DNA of 64,000 nt from Tipula vernalis (GCA_958295665.1 OY282558.1:308484092-308548091), one strand, 5' to 3'; shown: positions 23,125-35,028, numbered from the stretch's first letter. The notes: generated by a model not told the origin, from the sequence alone. Numbers and translations are program-made.

Positions 23125-24560
23125 CATACATATACGCATGGGTGCTAGAAAGCGATTGCGCTGGGTGTTGATTTCGGGAAAATTTGTCTAGGGGTTCTCC
23201 AGTGGGCCCGGGTGCTTTTTTGTTAATTTTGGCGAATTTGCTAAAAAATTAGTGAGCGGGGGTTTTCGGGTGCCAGGAAGCGATTGCGACGGGTCTTGAT
23301 AATTTAGAAGGTGTTCTCCATTTGTGCCCAGGCCTTTTTTTAATTTTTACGATTTTGGTAAAAATTGGTAAGCTGGGGTTTTCGTGTGCCAAGAATCAAT
23401 TGTGACCGGTCTTGATTTCGAAAAAAATAGTTTAGGGGGTTCTTCAGTGGAACTCGGGCTCCTTTGTAATTTTCACGATGTTGGTAAATATTGGTAAGAA
23501 GTGTTTTTAAGTGGTATAAGGTGATCCCCATTGGTCTTGATTTCAGGAAAATTCAGACTCCATTTTTATAGTTTTAATGATTTTGTTGAAAATTGGTAAG
23601 TATGTTTACCAGTCCAGAGTGTCATCCATTGGAACTTGGGTTTTTTAAATTTTAACTATTTTGTTAAAAGTTGGTAAAGAGGGTTTTCGACTGCCACGAA
23701 GCGATTGTGATGGGTATAAATTTTTGGAAAATTCGTTTAGGGGGTTCTCCAGTTGAGCCCGGGCTTCTTTTTTTTAATTTTTACATTTTTGGTAAAAATT
23801 TGTGAGCGGGTGGGTGCCAGACAGAGATTGCAATGGGTCTTGGTTTAAAAAAATTAGCTTAGGGTCTTTCAGTGGTATCCGGGTTCCTTTTTTCATTTTA
23901 ACAATTTTGGTAAACATTTGGTAATGAGAGATATTCGAGCGGCAGGAAGCGATCGCCATGGGTATTGATTGAAGTCAAATACGGTTTTGAAAGGTCTGCA
24001 ATGGGTGTTGTTTTCGGGAAATATATGTTTAGAGGGTCCTCCGGATGGTCGAGGTCCATTTTTTAAGTTCAACGATTTTTGTAATAATTGGTGAGCAGGG
24101 ATTTTCTAGTGTTAGGAAACATTTGCAGTGGACTTTGATTTCGGGAAATGTCGTTTAGTGGGTCCTCTAATAGGCCTGGGGTTCGTTTTTTTGAATATTT
24201 TTTTATTGATCATAATTGGTGAAAGAGAGTTTTCGAGTGCCAAAACGCGATAACACCGGGTATTGATTCCTAAAAAAAACGTTAAGGAAGTTCCCGTCCG
24301 GTGAGCCCCTGTTTGCTTGGTTTTATCTTACTTTTTAACTTACTACCGGTTTCTGAAACGGTTATTTGATTTTTATTAATGTTGGTTGGGGTGGTTTTAT
24401 TTCAGTAAAATTCGTTTAAGAGGATCCTCCTATGGGAATTCATATTTTTATTATTTTCTTTTGTTAATAGTAATTGGTTAGATGGAAATTTTCTAGTGAA
24501 AGGAAGCAATTGTAATGGGTTTTGATTTCTTGGAAAAATATTTTAGTAGGCTTTCTGGAG
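23125..24560. repeat. degenerate tandem array, about 125-bp unit, about 11 copies
   Basis: The unit contains GTGCCAGGAAGCGATTG, GGGTCTTGATTTCGG, GTTTAGGGGGTTCTCCAGTG, CCCGGGCT, then TTTTTAATTTTTACGATTTT and GGTAAAAATTGGTGAGCGGG. Landmark AGCGATTG-like words occur at about 23150, 23281, 23395, 23521, 23700, 23823, 23949, 24118, 24247 and 24503, mostly 115-131 bp apart. Copies are well diverged, so the array is old. Short open frames across it are repeat artefacts. Confidence 0.85.
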
Positions 24561-26163
24561 AGGTTCGGGTTTCATTTTTATTTTATTTTCTAACAAAGGA
24601 AATCTAATTGTTGTTATTGCTATTGATATTGCATTGTGTTTTGTTTTTTTTATTTGTTCAATTGTGATTTTTGAGAATTATATAGAGATCATAAATTAGT
24701 TCCAAATATGGATCGTATAGGTTCTGTAAAATGGCCAATTCCAATGGACCAAAGCCATTTCTCAACCGATTTCGATAGAACTCGGTATGTACCATGAAAA
24801 TGGGATTGTAAAATGGGAATATGAATATTATTCTAGTTTCAATAGAATTAAACCATTTCCTTTCAATTGGGATGAATTGTATAGAATGGGATTTGTTTAG
24901 TATAGAATGGGATTCAAACATGAGTGTCGGAAATTTTTCTGGAAAATCGACAGTCTAAATGGAACTAACATATTGCTCAATTGAATGAGGTGAAACTCAG
25001 TGACATGAACGTGTAACAAACGCTAATGTAATTCGGAACGAGCGTAGCTCGGTGCTCCTGGGACTATTAATTAATAACTGGGAAATTATTCCTCGAAATG
25101 AAAATTGCCTTTAGACCAAGGTAATGTTGATTTAAAATTTAAAATTTAGCAACCGATAGAAAATAATTTTGTCAAAGTTTTTAAATTATTAAGAACATGT
25201 TGCCAACGGTTATTGTTGGGGTGCTCTTTGCTATTTCAACTCTTGCCAACTAAGAGCCTTTTACAAATTAATATGTTAAAAACTAAAGTTATCGTTCCCC
25301 AATCTAATTTTGGGAAATCGTAGGTTGTAATTGGGTATTGCGAAATTTGATATTCAGTTGTAGAACACTCCTAATTACATCTGTGTTCAGGACAACTGTT
25401 TTAGTGATGATGACATTGAAATTTAGTAAACTAGGAACAATTATGTCATTTCAAAACTGAATTCCAATTGAGTTAAGGACGTTAAACAAAGTAATAATTT
25501 TTGATTTTGTTTTGTTTAACCTTCGTCAAAGAGAATGTCATTAATTCATATCATATTCTACAATCTTTGCCTTAATTTAGCCGAAATTCGAAATTTAATA
25601 AAAGTTAGGTTTAATAAGGAACCCCATGACAACTCAGCGTAACAATAACCAGTAAAGTCAAAATAAAAATGTCTGTAATAGACAATATTATGTGTTTATT
25701 ACACGTCCCCACAGTGCATTTCCATATATCAAAATCTTCATTTTAGAGAATGAAAATTCTTTGCGAATCTTCGTTATACTTAAAATGTCAGTGTTCGTTG
25801 TAAAGAGATTTCACTGTAATTGGTTTAAATGTATCTACGTAAGATAGGGGTCTGGGAAGAACAGGGTATAAATATTGTTTATTCAATTGTAAACTGGCGT
25901 CTTGATGTTTGTCCTAAATTTATACCTAATGAGTCTTTTGTATGTGATTGTGGCAGTATCCATCGTAAAACCTCCACATTGTCGCTACTAAACTAAAAGC
26001 TTTTTATTTTAATTAAGTTTGCATGATGTATTATAAATTAATGATTGATTAAATAATAAATAACAATATCTAATATTTTTTTTTTATTAAATTTAATGAA
26101 ATTTTTATTAATTTGCCATAAAAACTATTTATTAAAATATTTTATTTTTATTATTCCATATCT
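24561..26163. other. no gene seen upstream of the PINCH core
   Basis: AT-rich. A short stretch at 24750-24920 repeats AGAATGGGATT-like words. The final pyrimidine-rich bases before 26171 form a plausible splice acceptor (TATCTATGTTTAG). Confidence 0.5.
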
Positions 26164-27324
26164 ATGTTTAGTGTCACTAATAACATGTCGCTCGGCACAA
26201 TGTTTTGTACCCGATGTGAGGAGGGATTTGAGGCTCACGAAAAAATTGTAAATTCAAATGGTGAACTATGGCATTCACAGTGTTTTGTATGTGCCCAATG
26301 CTTTCGACCATTTCAAGATGGGATTTTCTATGAATTTGAAGGACGAAAATATTGTGAACGTGATTTTCATGTATTGTTCGCGCCATGCTGTAACAAATGT
26401 GGTGAATTTGTTATTGGACGTGTTATTAAGGCGATGGTTGCTAATTGGCATCCACAATGTTTCACGTGTGAAATGTGTGACAAGGAATTGGCTGATTCGG
26501 GATTTATTAAAAATCAGGTGAGTACATTAAACCAATTAGGATTTGTAGAAATTAATCAATAACGTATTTTATATGTTACCGCAGAACCGCGCCCTTTGTC
26601 ATGAATGTAACGCAAAAGTTAAGGCCGTCGGCTTAGGAAAACACATGTGCAACAAATGCCAGTGAGTGTGATACAAAAGTAATTTCGGTTTAAAAAAACA
26701 TATTAACGATTTCAATTTATTTACAGTGGTATAATAGATGATCAACCTTTGCGATTCCGTGGTGAAGTTTATCATGGATATCATTTCAACTGTACATCAT
26801 GTGCCGTTGAACTCGATCATACGGCGCGTGAAGTTAAAAGTCGCCCAGGTTTTGCAGCCAACGATATGAACGAATTGTATTGTCTTCGTTGCCACGATAA
26901 AATGGGTATACCAATTTGTGGAGCTTGTCGTCGCCCAATTGAAGAACGTGTTGTTACTGCGCTTGGCAAACATTGGCACGTTGAGCATTTCGTCTGTGCC
27001 AAATGTGAAAAACCATTTTTGGGTCATCGTCACTACGAAAAACGTGGTCTTGCCTACTGTGAAACTCACTATCATCAACTCTTTGGTAATTTATGTTTTG
27101 TTTGCAACCAAGTGATTGCTGGTGATGTGTTCACTGCTTTAAATAAAGCGTGGTGTGTTCATCACTTTTCATGTTCAGTGTGCGACATGAAAATGAATCA
27201 AAAATCAAAATTCTACGAATACGATGAGAAGCCAGTATGTAAGAAATGCTATGAAAAATTCCCAAATGAGCTTCGACGAAGATTAAGAGTGTCACATGAG
27301 AATACCATGAAGAAAACAGCTTAA
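26164..27324 (+). CDS. stck: PINCH / steamer duck, five-LIM adaptor (LIMS1 ortholog)
   Basis: Exons 26164-26517, 26585-26661 and 26727-27324 have GT-AG introns and join to 342 codons plus stop. The product has five LIM domains: LIM1 from C15 (CTRCEEGF), LIM2 ([17 protein letters not shown]), LIM3 ([13 protein letters not shown]), LIM4 (CGACRRPI) and LIM5 (CFVCNQVI), ending in a short basic tail. Strings such as [26 protein letters not shown](I/V)[11 protein letters not shown] and [19 protein letters not shown] are hallmarks of PINCH. In the family, LIM1 binds integrin-linked kinase and, with parvin, forms the IPP complex at integrin adhesions, essential for muscle attachment. Two starts are possible: ATG 26164, or ATG 26185 ([10 protein letters not shown]) if the pyrimidine-rich TTTAG before 26172 is used as an acceptor for an upstream exon. 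An AATAAA follows at 27434. Confidence 0.96.
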
Positions 27325-27433
27325 AAGTGGCCAACATTATTTTTTATGATTTTTATAATCTCATGCGATATAATAATTTGTTTTACTAACTGAATGCTTT
27401 GCATGTGACATTAAAATATAATAATTAATCAAA

Positions 27434-27439
27434 AATAAA
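27434..27439 (+). terminator. probable polyadenylation signal of the PINCH gene
   Basis: AATAAA lies 110 bp after the stop codon, in AT-rich 3' UTR-like sequence. Confidence 0.55.
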
Positions 27440-27550
27440 ATACTTGTGGCCTTAAATCGACAGGGCGGGTCATAATTAAATGAATGATTTGTTTATTGAA
27501 TAACTCAGTTAAAATTCTTCAAAATTACGATTGCTAAAATTATGCAAGTT

Positions 27551-27700
27551 TCAACTCGTTTTTGAGCACTTTTCCATGACGTGGAACAGTGTTTCTTTCC
27601 AAATGCTAGCTTTCAGATCGGCAAGAAACCGTGGACGATTGAGGTACACGTTGCTTTTCAGAGAGTTCCACCATCCTTCAATATCAACTTCGCCTATTTC
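27551..27700 (-). pseudogene. mariner/IS630-like transposase C-terminal scrap (weak)
   Basis: Minus strand reads WWNSLKSNVYLNRPRFLADL, resembling the segment after the third catalytic Asp of mariner-like transposases (WGxLKxxVYxNxPRTLxELK). No further transposase parts are evident. Tentative. Confidence 0.4.
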
Positions 27701-28106
27701 GTGTGCTAAAAAGTCGAAGTGCTCCCTCTTTTGGCGTCTCCTTAACATATTGTATGCTCCCTTCGCAATAAATTAAACCGAACTAAGAAATGTCAAGAAA
27801 TACGAATATGGCTTCTCCATTTAATCGTTCACTTAATTATGGCCCATGCTATAGTTTTTAGAGATTATGTTTACTTCCAGATTATAGTGCCTAAAAGTCT
27901 ATATTTTTATTTTTACATTTTTATGGTATACCAATTATACTAAATATGAAAAACTATGAATATTTATATTAATAAAATAATTTTACTAAACCAAAAATTT
28001 GTTTTATTAGTAGGTAATTAAACCGATACCATTCACATTGAATATTAGAACTCAAAGAAAAATGTTGGTTTGTTTGATTTTAGTATTTAGTTTCACACCC
28101 CCTTAG

Positions 28107-28320
28107 TTGTCTCACTTGTCACTTGTAATGACTGTCAAATTTTGGTATTCTCTTAGACGATTGAAGCAACAACCGTCGTTTGATGTGACAAAAATCGTTT
28201 TACGTCGCATTCTCTCATATGCGTCACTTCGATCGACTAAGAGAATACCAATTTATAGTGGATGTGACCCGACAATTATCAAGTCGACTGAAGTGACACG
28301 ACTAAGAGAATAGAGGCATA
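28107..28320. repeat. inverted-repeat cluster, MITE-like
   Basis: TTGGTATTCTCTTAGACGAT at about 28143 is complemented at 28230-28253 (GACTAAGAGAATACCAATTT), and a third arm GACTAAGAGAATAG occurs at 28300. Boundaries and target duplication were not resolved. Confidence 0.5.
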
Positions 28321-28760
28321 AGTGACAGAGGATAAACTAATGGAAGCAGGTTATTTAAGAATCGATTACTGTCTTTGACTTTCCTTCGTGTGCGGTTGTA
28401 TGATTGATAGCAAAGTAAATTGGTCTACTGTAATTACATCGATGCTGCGACCTGCAACTTGAAAATAAAAGTCAGGACTTAGAAGTTGTAAAAGGGGCTG
28501 AGCCTATGAATATGTATATAGAAAAGTGGGTTGTTGTATGTTGAATGTTAATACCTGTATGTCGCCGGTATTGTACAGCTAAACTTTAGAAGCATTCGGA
28601 TGTAGGTAAATGACTAGGCCGTAGGATTGTGTTTTTACGAAACAAACATTTTACTATACAAATATTTATACTTCAATCTAGTACGGTCGACAGCAAGTCC
28701 TTCATTTTTGGTACTAATAATGCATACAAGTACTCTAAATAATTATAACTATTGGGAAAA

Positions 28761-29113
28761 ATGAACGTGCACCATATTCCAGGCGATGGAAATTGCCTTT
28801 TTAACGCAATTATTCACAAATTAGGTAATTGGAGTGATACAGCTCGAGTTTATTAAAAGTAAACTCAACAATTACATCCCAACAATAATGGACTCCTGTT
28901 ATTTAGCGTAAACGTCGAACATAATTACGAAACATACCGGGGTCACAATTAATATCAAGATGCCGGTCTAACCTACAAGTGGATGGATTTTGGTGCGGTG
29001 CCAAATGTTTGTCCGCCATAGGAAACTTAAAAGCGTTAAAAATTTACGTTCACTATTATGGAAGGCCAAATAGAGTAAATTTCATTCCTAATGCTGGATA
29101 TGGATATCAGTAG
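28761..29113 (+). pseudogene. OTU-like cysteine protease remnant
   Basis: ATG 28761 opens HHIPGDGNCLFNAIIHKLG, matching the OTU catalytic block GDGNCLFRAI (Asp and nucleophilic Cys). After a stop, another frame gives FIKSKLNNYIP, and further on WCGAKCLSAIGNLKALKIYV then YYGRPNRVNFIPNAGYGYQ, the layout of an OTU domain's later strands. At least two frameshifts make it non-functional. OTU domains occur in host deubiquitinases and in some TE or viral proteins; a TE origin is more likely here given the setting. Confidence 0.6.
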
Positions 29114-30230
29114 AACTTAACTTCGATTAAAGGCATTGACAGTATAATCCATCGGAATTTACAGCCAGCAAATAATTCGTACACGCTTGTCGAATAGTCA
29201 CAAGAAAATGGGAAATTTATCTCCAATAGTTCTCTCATTTTTTTTGCTTTGGCACACGAAATATTCGCGGGATCAATGTTCAGCAGAAACGCAATGTCAT
29301 TGATGCCGTACTTCGCAAGTATAAGATCGATAGTTGCTTTGTTCTAGAGACGAGCATAAGGTCGATGGTCTGTTCGAGCGACAACTTCACATGATATCTT
29401 GCGAACAACCCAAGTACAAAAAGAAGAGCGGTGGTTATACTAGTTGGTAGGCGGGTCATCTCAAAGACAAAGCGAGTCAAAAATCATTTTGGGGGAATAA
29501 ACTTTATTGGGAAATATCGCCCATTTGGGGGAATTCCTCTTCATTACATTCTATGTACCAAACCAAACATCTCTCATTCGAATTGATTGCTGTCAATCAT
29601 CAAACGATGCCCAAAATACGTGACATCCTAAATGCGAAAATTGTTGGTTCCAGTTTGCTTCATGAAACATCTAACGACAACGGAATCGAACATGCCATAC
29701 TTATTAGTTTAACGCAGCTATTTATTCAAGTTACCAGAGGGCGAAGAAGATTTATCTGAATAAAATGCGCGAAACGTAGAAGAGAGGCAACATCAGTATC
29801 TTACAACAATAAGTCGTTAAATATAACAAAGAACAAGCTACGTACCTTTATTAGCAGGCCTTATAAAAACTGAATAGGAGGATGCCACTGAAGCGAGTGT
29901 GACTAATTTTTCATAATGAAATACAGGCTTAAAGAAACCAATAAAGGCAATGCCTCCGCTCCCCTTTATATGTAAATGTGTACGTGTGTATGTAATTCAC
30001 CAAAATCAACAAACATTTTTATACAAGCCGTCTCGTTCGCTCCTTACACAGATCCTATTAAAAAAATGTACACTATATTTATTATGAATTTATCACCTCT
30101 TATCTGTTTTGTGTATATATACTTTCTGATTTATTTATATGCATCACTAATACTACGCCTTAACGTACTTTTTTATATCTTACGTGTTTGTACTGTTTGG
30201 CTTGTACAAACATTTTTGTTGGTTTTGAAT
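29114..30230. other. no gene seen
   Basis: Somewhat less AT-rich than its surroundings, with short open frames (for example 29553-29759 plus) lacking recognisable domains. It may continue the mobile element that carried the OTU-like remnant, but no motif shows this. Confidence 0.45.
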
Positions 30231-30236
30231 TCACCC

Positions 30237-30760
30237 ATTCCACACGAGTCGCGCTTACGCTGTTGCATTTCTTCGTCTCTTACCTCTCTTTGCACGAATG
30301 TGTCTTTGTTTGTTTTGTTTGTTTCTATCTTTCGCAGTTCGCTTGTTACGTCCTACCTTACGCAGTAGCGAAATCGAGGACGTCCGGCTATAGACCCGTT
30401 TTTGTTTAAATCACCTGCACATTGCATTGCTTCATGCCAACCTATAATGCTGGCATGAATGTTGGGTCGGCCCATGGATTCCGCACTCTCAACAGGGGTC
30501 CTAGATGTGTTCATCTTCATCACCGATCGTAATCAGATGATAAAAAATCTCTTTTGCATCCCGCCCCTATAGGGATTCGAACCCGTACCTCCCGATCCAA
30601 CTGCCGCAGCTTTCACCAGTGGCGCCGTTTGCTCGGTCTCTTTGCACTATTATTGCCTATAATCTATAAACTAAATTTTGTTTATAGGCAAAAACAGTGT
30701 AAAGAGGTAAGAGACGATGAAATGCAACAGCGTAAGCGCGACTCGTTTGGAATCGGTGAT
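30237..30760. mobile_element. fold-back element split by a SINE
   Basis: GAGTCGCGCTTACGCTGTTG and the following bases (30246-30295) are repeated in inverted orientation at about 30693-30752 (CAACAGCGTAAGCGCGACTC). The left arm resumes beyond the SINE at 30638, and TTGCCTATAA (about 30652) pairs with TTATAGGCAA (about 30683). Without the 342-bp SINE the element is a near-continuous hairpin of about 180 bp with ~80-bp arms. Confidence 0.72.
30296..30637 (-). mobile_element. tRNA-derived SINE, copy 1 (342 bp)
   Basis: Flanked by a perfect 10-bp target duplication CTCTTTGCAC (30286-30295 and 30638-30647). On the minus strand the first ~75 bases are tRNA-like: A-box-like GCCACTGGTGAAAGC and a perfect B box GGTTCGAATCC (plus 30573-30583). 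The body contains ATCTGATTACGATCGGTGAT and TTTAAACAAAAACGGGTCTA, ending in an AAACAAAC-rich tail. A second copy lies at 42739-43067. Confidence 0.85.
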
Positions 30761-31276
30761 TATCATAGAAAAATTACAAAAAGAACAAGAAGCTAAACTA
30801 AAAAAATGAAGCAGATTCAAAAACTAAAATTGTCGGCATAATCATGATGGTCGACAATACCGTAATGGCCGACAAATTCTTTTCTTCTTTCTTTTAAGAT
30901 TTTATATTTACGTATATTATAAAAAATGTAATTAAAAATAAACAAAAATATTTTATCAGTTACAGATAACAAGTAGTAATTTTAATATACAGGGTAATCA
31001 GGGTGCATAATTATAATAACAATAATGACTATGGACATTATGTAGCCTTAGTCAGACGTGTCGTATTTTTTTTTTTGTGTTTTTTTTCCACCACAGGGAA
31101 AAAAAATATTAAAATAAATTAGGGCATAAATTGGGGCTCAACGGTTAAGTATTGTTTCTTTGTTTACGTTAAGTTGGCATTTATTACTTTGGTTGGTTTT
31201 TTGTTTCTTTTCGTTTTAGATTTCCAGTAATCCGGTTCGGTTTGGATGAAGCGTTCCTTATATTTATTTATAAGTA
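30761..31276. other. no gene seen
   Basis: AT-rich; the last ~100 bases may be 5' sequence of the following LINE. Confidence 0.5.
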
Positions 31277-31318
31277 TTGCGCATCAATCACGTCGCGTCG
31301 TGTTTACACTTGAGTGTA

Positions 31319-34300
31319 ATGTCGTTTAACAACCCCAATGTAGTTTTAAAATCTATGTTAGTCGATAGGTCTTTGTTAAATGTAGCTAGTTTCAACGTGC
31401 AAAGTTTAGTCCCAAATATTGACGAGATTCGTCACATTTTTAATGGTGCTTCAGTGGACATTCTTTGTTTCTCTGAGACATTTTTAAATCCGAATATCCC
31501 TAATTCAGCTTTGGCCATCAATAAGGTTATAATATATTTAGGAAAGATAGAGCGGTATCTCCCCTTAATTATGGTGGTTTATGTATGTTTGTATTAGTTA
31601 CCATATCTTCTTCCATTTCAGAATTGTTAGTATCGGATTTAGAGTTTTTATTTGTCAATGTTTTCATTAATGGTCATAAAATCTTAGTCGGTACCATCTA
31701 TAACCCACCAAAAACTAGTAAGAGATCGTATGCCAAATTTAAAAAATCACTTGTAGACTTACCTTGTGTTCAATCGGGCAAAAATGATAAAAAATATCAT
31801 GATATTTTTTATCACTTTTGGCATTAAACGTACTGATTTATCACACAAAAAACCAAGTTTTTTCTTGGTTCCAGCTGTCAATTTTGAATTTATTTTCTTT
31901 ATGATATTTTCGGTATTTAATTTAAATTAAATTTGATTTTTTAAGATATTTATATGGTATTTACACCGTCACCTATTTATTTAAATATAAATAATAATTT
32001 ATATTTCGAAGTTTTGTCTGAGAACACAAACACAACGAAACTCAAACTAAAATTATTTGTGTCTCCAATATTTGGATAAAAACCAAATAGTTTTAATATC
32101 AAAATAATTTATAAAAAAGAAATAATTAATAAATATAACATTTAATTAAAAACCTGACGACAAAACGAGTTTATTTAATTTTACAAAGCGATTTAAAACA
32201 AAATGTAACATTTAAAATCAATTTATCATTTTTATCAATTTTGGTTGTTCAATCGGGTTTGACGTACAGTATTACGAAATGAAGTTAGGGTGGGATAAAA
32301 TATCATGATATTTTTTATCATTTTTGCCCGATTGAACACGACCTTAGAAAGTTTATTTAGTTATTTCTCTTGTAGATTCGATGAAATGTATATATCAGGT
32401 GACTTTAATTTCGATATACTCCAAAATTCCGGCTTCCCTTGGGATTATTTGAATCTTTTAAATAGTCTTAATTTATCCGTACACAACACTGTGGCACCAA
32501 CGTTTTCTTGTCCAACCGCTAGCGGGGCCTCTTATTCCCTTATTGATCATATCATATCTTTTACTAATAACTCTATTTGTTTTTTCAATCAGTTGTCTCT
32601 CGGTATGGGATCCCATCATGATCTTTTAGTTTTTTCTGTAAACTCTTACTCTCCACCTAAACCTAAGAGTTTTAGCTTTAGAGATTTTTCTAGTATAGAC
32701 AATTCCCGCCTTTACTTAGTTTGTAACTCAGTTCCTTGGGAGGATATTTTTTGCCTTAGTTCTGCAACTAGCCAAATAGAATTTTTCAACTCGTATATTA
32801 GTTTGGTGTTTAATAGTTGCGTTCCGCTTAAAAAGGTTACTTGCAAAGCAAAATCTCCGCATTGGTTGTCTCAGGAAATTTCGAATGCCATAAATATTAG
32901 AGTTAGTAAATATCGTGTATGGAAAAGGTGTCCTAATAGTCAGTCTCATTTAGATTACAAGCAGGCTCGTAACAGAGTTGTAGGGTTAATTCGAATTGCT
33001 AAACGTAATTTTTTCAAGGACAAGTTAGACTCCTCTCTTCCTCCCAAGGTTTTCTGGCGTAATGTTCGTAATTTAGGCCTAGGCAGATGCAAGATTAGTT
33101 CAAGTGGGGATTTCAAACCCAATGAAATTAATAGTTATTTTTGCTCTAGTCTGAACTCGGGCAGTAGTTCCGTCGATTTGTTCTCTAACGCCGTCCTCTA
33201 GTTCGTTTTCGTTTTCAAATATTTCTCTCGAGGATTTACAATCTGCTATTTGGAAGGTTAAATCGGAATCTTCTGGTCTGGATAACGTCAATTTAAAATT
33301 CGTTAAGATAGTTTTCCCTTTCGTCTCAAAATACTTGTTACATATTTTTAATTTTATTCTCACGTCCTCTTCCTATCCAGATCAGTGGAAGCTAAGTAAA
33401 ATAATCCCGATCCCAAAGATCAGTAATCCTTTGGAGCTATCCCATTTTCGGCCAATTAGCATTTTAAGCTCTCTCTAAGGCTTTCGAGATATGTAGTTGT
33501 TAAAAATCAAATTCAATCGCATTTACATAGCAATAGTTTAATTAGTTGCTTCCAATCTGGGTTTAGAAAATTTCATAGTACTTCTACTGCGTTATTAAAT
33601 GTATGTGATGATATTAGGCGTAATATGAATAATAGGGAATTAACTTCTTTAACTTTGTTAGATTTTTCTAAGGCCTTTGATGTTATTAATCACAGAATTC
33701 TTTTTAATAAACTCTTATCTCAGTTTAGATTTTCGCTTTCTGCTACCAAATTGATTTTTAACTATCTTTCTAATCGTTCTCAGGCAGTTTTTTTAGACAA
33801 TTCCTTGTCTGATTTCCTTCGTGTAATTTCCGGCGTGCCTCAGGGTTTAGTGCTGGGTCCTTTATTATTTTCTATGTACATTAATGACATACAATCCTCC
33901 ATTCAACATTGTTCATTTCATATTTTCGCTGATGACGTTCAAATTTATAGAAATAGTCGTTTAGATCAGGATTCTATTGTTAGGAATATTTCTCTGATAA
34001 ATGAAGATTTAAGTAATATCGTTAGCTGGTCGGTCTCTAACAGGCTCGTTTTAAACGCGAATAAATCTCAGTCCATTATAATTTATAAAAAACCGTTAGA
34101 TACCTCGTCCTTTCCTGGTATTTTTCTGCAGGGTTCGCTAATTGAATATTCAAATACTGTTAGGGATTTAGGCTTAGTTATTAATAAAACTCTTACTTGG
34201 GGTGACCATTTAGTTACTACTAGTAAGAGGGTCTTTGGCATGCTTAGTTGTTTGTATAAAGTGGTTGGATTTTCTGATAGTCAATTTAGGAAAAAATTAT

Positions 34301-34739
34301 TTTTGTCTTATCTTCTTCCTAATTTTATTTACGGTGACATAGTTTTATTCGGTATGCTTCAGGAAAATATGAATGTTCTCCAAAGATGTTTCAATGCTTG
34401 ACCCAGGTTTATTTTGGTGTTAGGAAGTTCGATCATATTTCTGCCTACTCTAGCCTTGTTTTAGAATGTAGTTTATCTATTTTTTACGAATTTCGCGTTT
34501 GTCTTTTTATTTTTAAACTTCTCAAAGCTAAGGAGCCTTGTTATCTATATAGGAAATTAATTTTTAGTAGGTTTCATTCCTCTAATTTCCGCCTAATTCC
34601 GGCTAAAAATTGTTGTAGGTCGCTAAACACGTCATTTTATGTTAGGGGAGTTTCTCTTTGGAATTCAATTCCATTGGAAATTAAGAGATTAGGATCGGCA
34701 AAATTATTTAGGTCAACATTTTTGGAGTGGCGTGATTGA
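31319..34739 (+). pseudogene. CR1/L2-like ORF2 (endonuclease and RT)
   Basis: The endonuclease begins NVASFNVQSLVPNIDEIRHI and DILCFSETFLNP, shifts frame at about 31530, continues VGTIYNPPKTSK, and resumes after the MITE with YISGDFNFDIL and GSHHDLLVF (endonuclease SxHD block). RT blocks: FRPISILSS (about 33445), LLDFSKAFDVINHRIL, SGVPQGLVLGPLLFS, FADDVQIY and LGLVINKTLTWGDH. The C-terminal block RKFDHISAYSSL ... RGVSLWNSIPLEIKRL is typical of CR1/L2/Rex-type elements. It breaks at 33201-33625 (frameshift and stop) and at about 34400. Confidence 0.82.
31762..32343. mobile_element. 582-bp Tourist-like (PIF/Harbinger) MITE
   Basis: Long inverted repeats with GTGTTCAATCGGGCAAAAAT and an internal AAAATATCATGATATTTT palindrome, outermost bases CCTT (left) and GGTC (right complement). 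TTA flanks both sides (31759-31761 and 32344-32346), the PIF/Harbinger target. Deleting the insert and one TTA rejoins the endonuclease frame of the host LINE (LVDL to ESLFSYF), supporting the boundaries. Confidence 0.82.
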
Positions 34740-35028
34740 TGGGCAATACGTAGTTTTTTTAATTTATTTTTATTAACTTTGTTATTTTTGTTAATTTTTA
34801 ATATTCTTTCATCTCGTGCTGTACATTTTATTGTAAATGAGCTACTACTCAAAATAGAATGTGTAAGCATGAGGTGGAAATTGTTTGAAAAAATTTAAGA
34901 GGTTTTTATGCCTAATGGAAGCAACTTCATTTTTTTTTTGTTTCGATTGCTTTGCTTCCATGTGTGCTTTTCCTTTTAATACTAAATTATTTATAAAATA
35001 CTATAAATAAATAAAATAAAAATAAATA

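Noticed and set aside
23125..24560. Regularly spaced repeats, considered as a CRISPR array
   Set aside because: The repeat unit has no separate conserved repeat and unique spacer; the whole ~125-bp unit is repeated, and the DNA is eukaryotic.
29976..30409. Hydrophobic plus-strand frames resembling a membrane protein
   Set aside because: T-rich DNA makes hydrophobic codons by chance; the frames run into the SINE and fold-back element.
30573..30583. Perfect B box, considered as a functional tRNA gene
   Set aside because: The acceptor and anticodon arms do not form a proper tRNA, and the unit has a SINE body, tail and target duplication.
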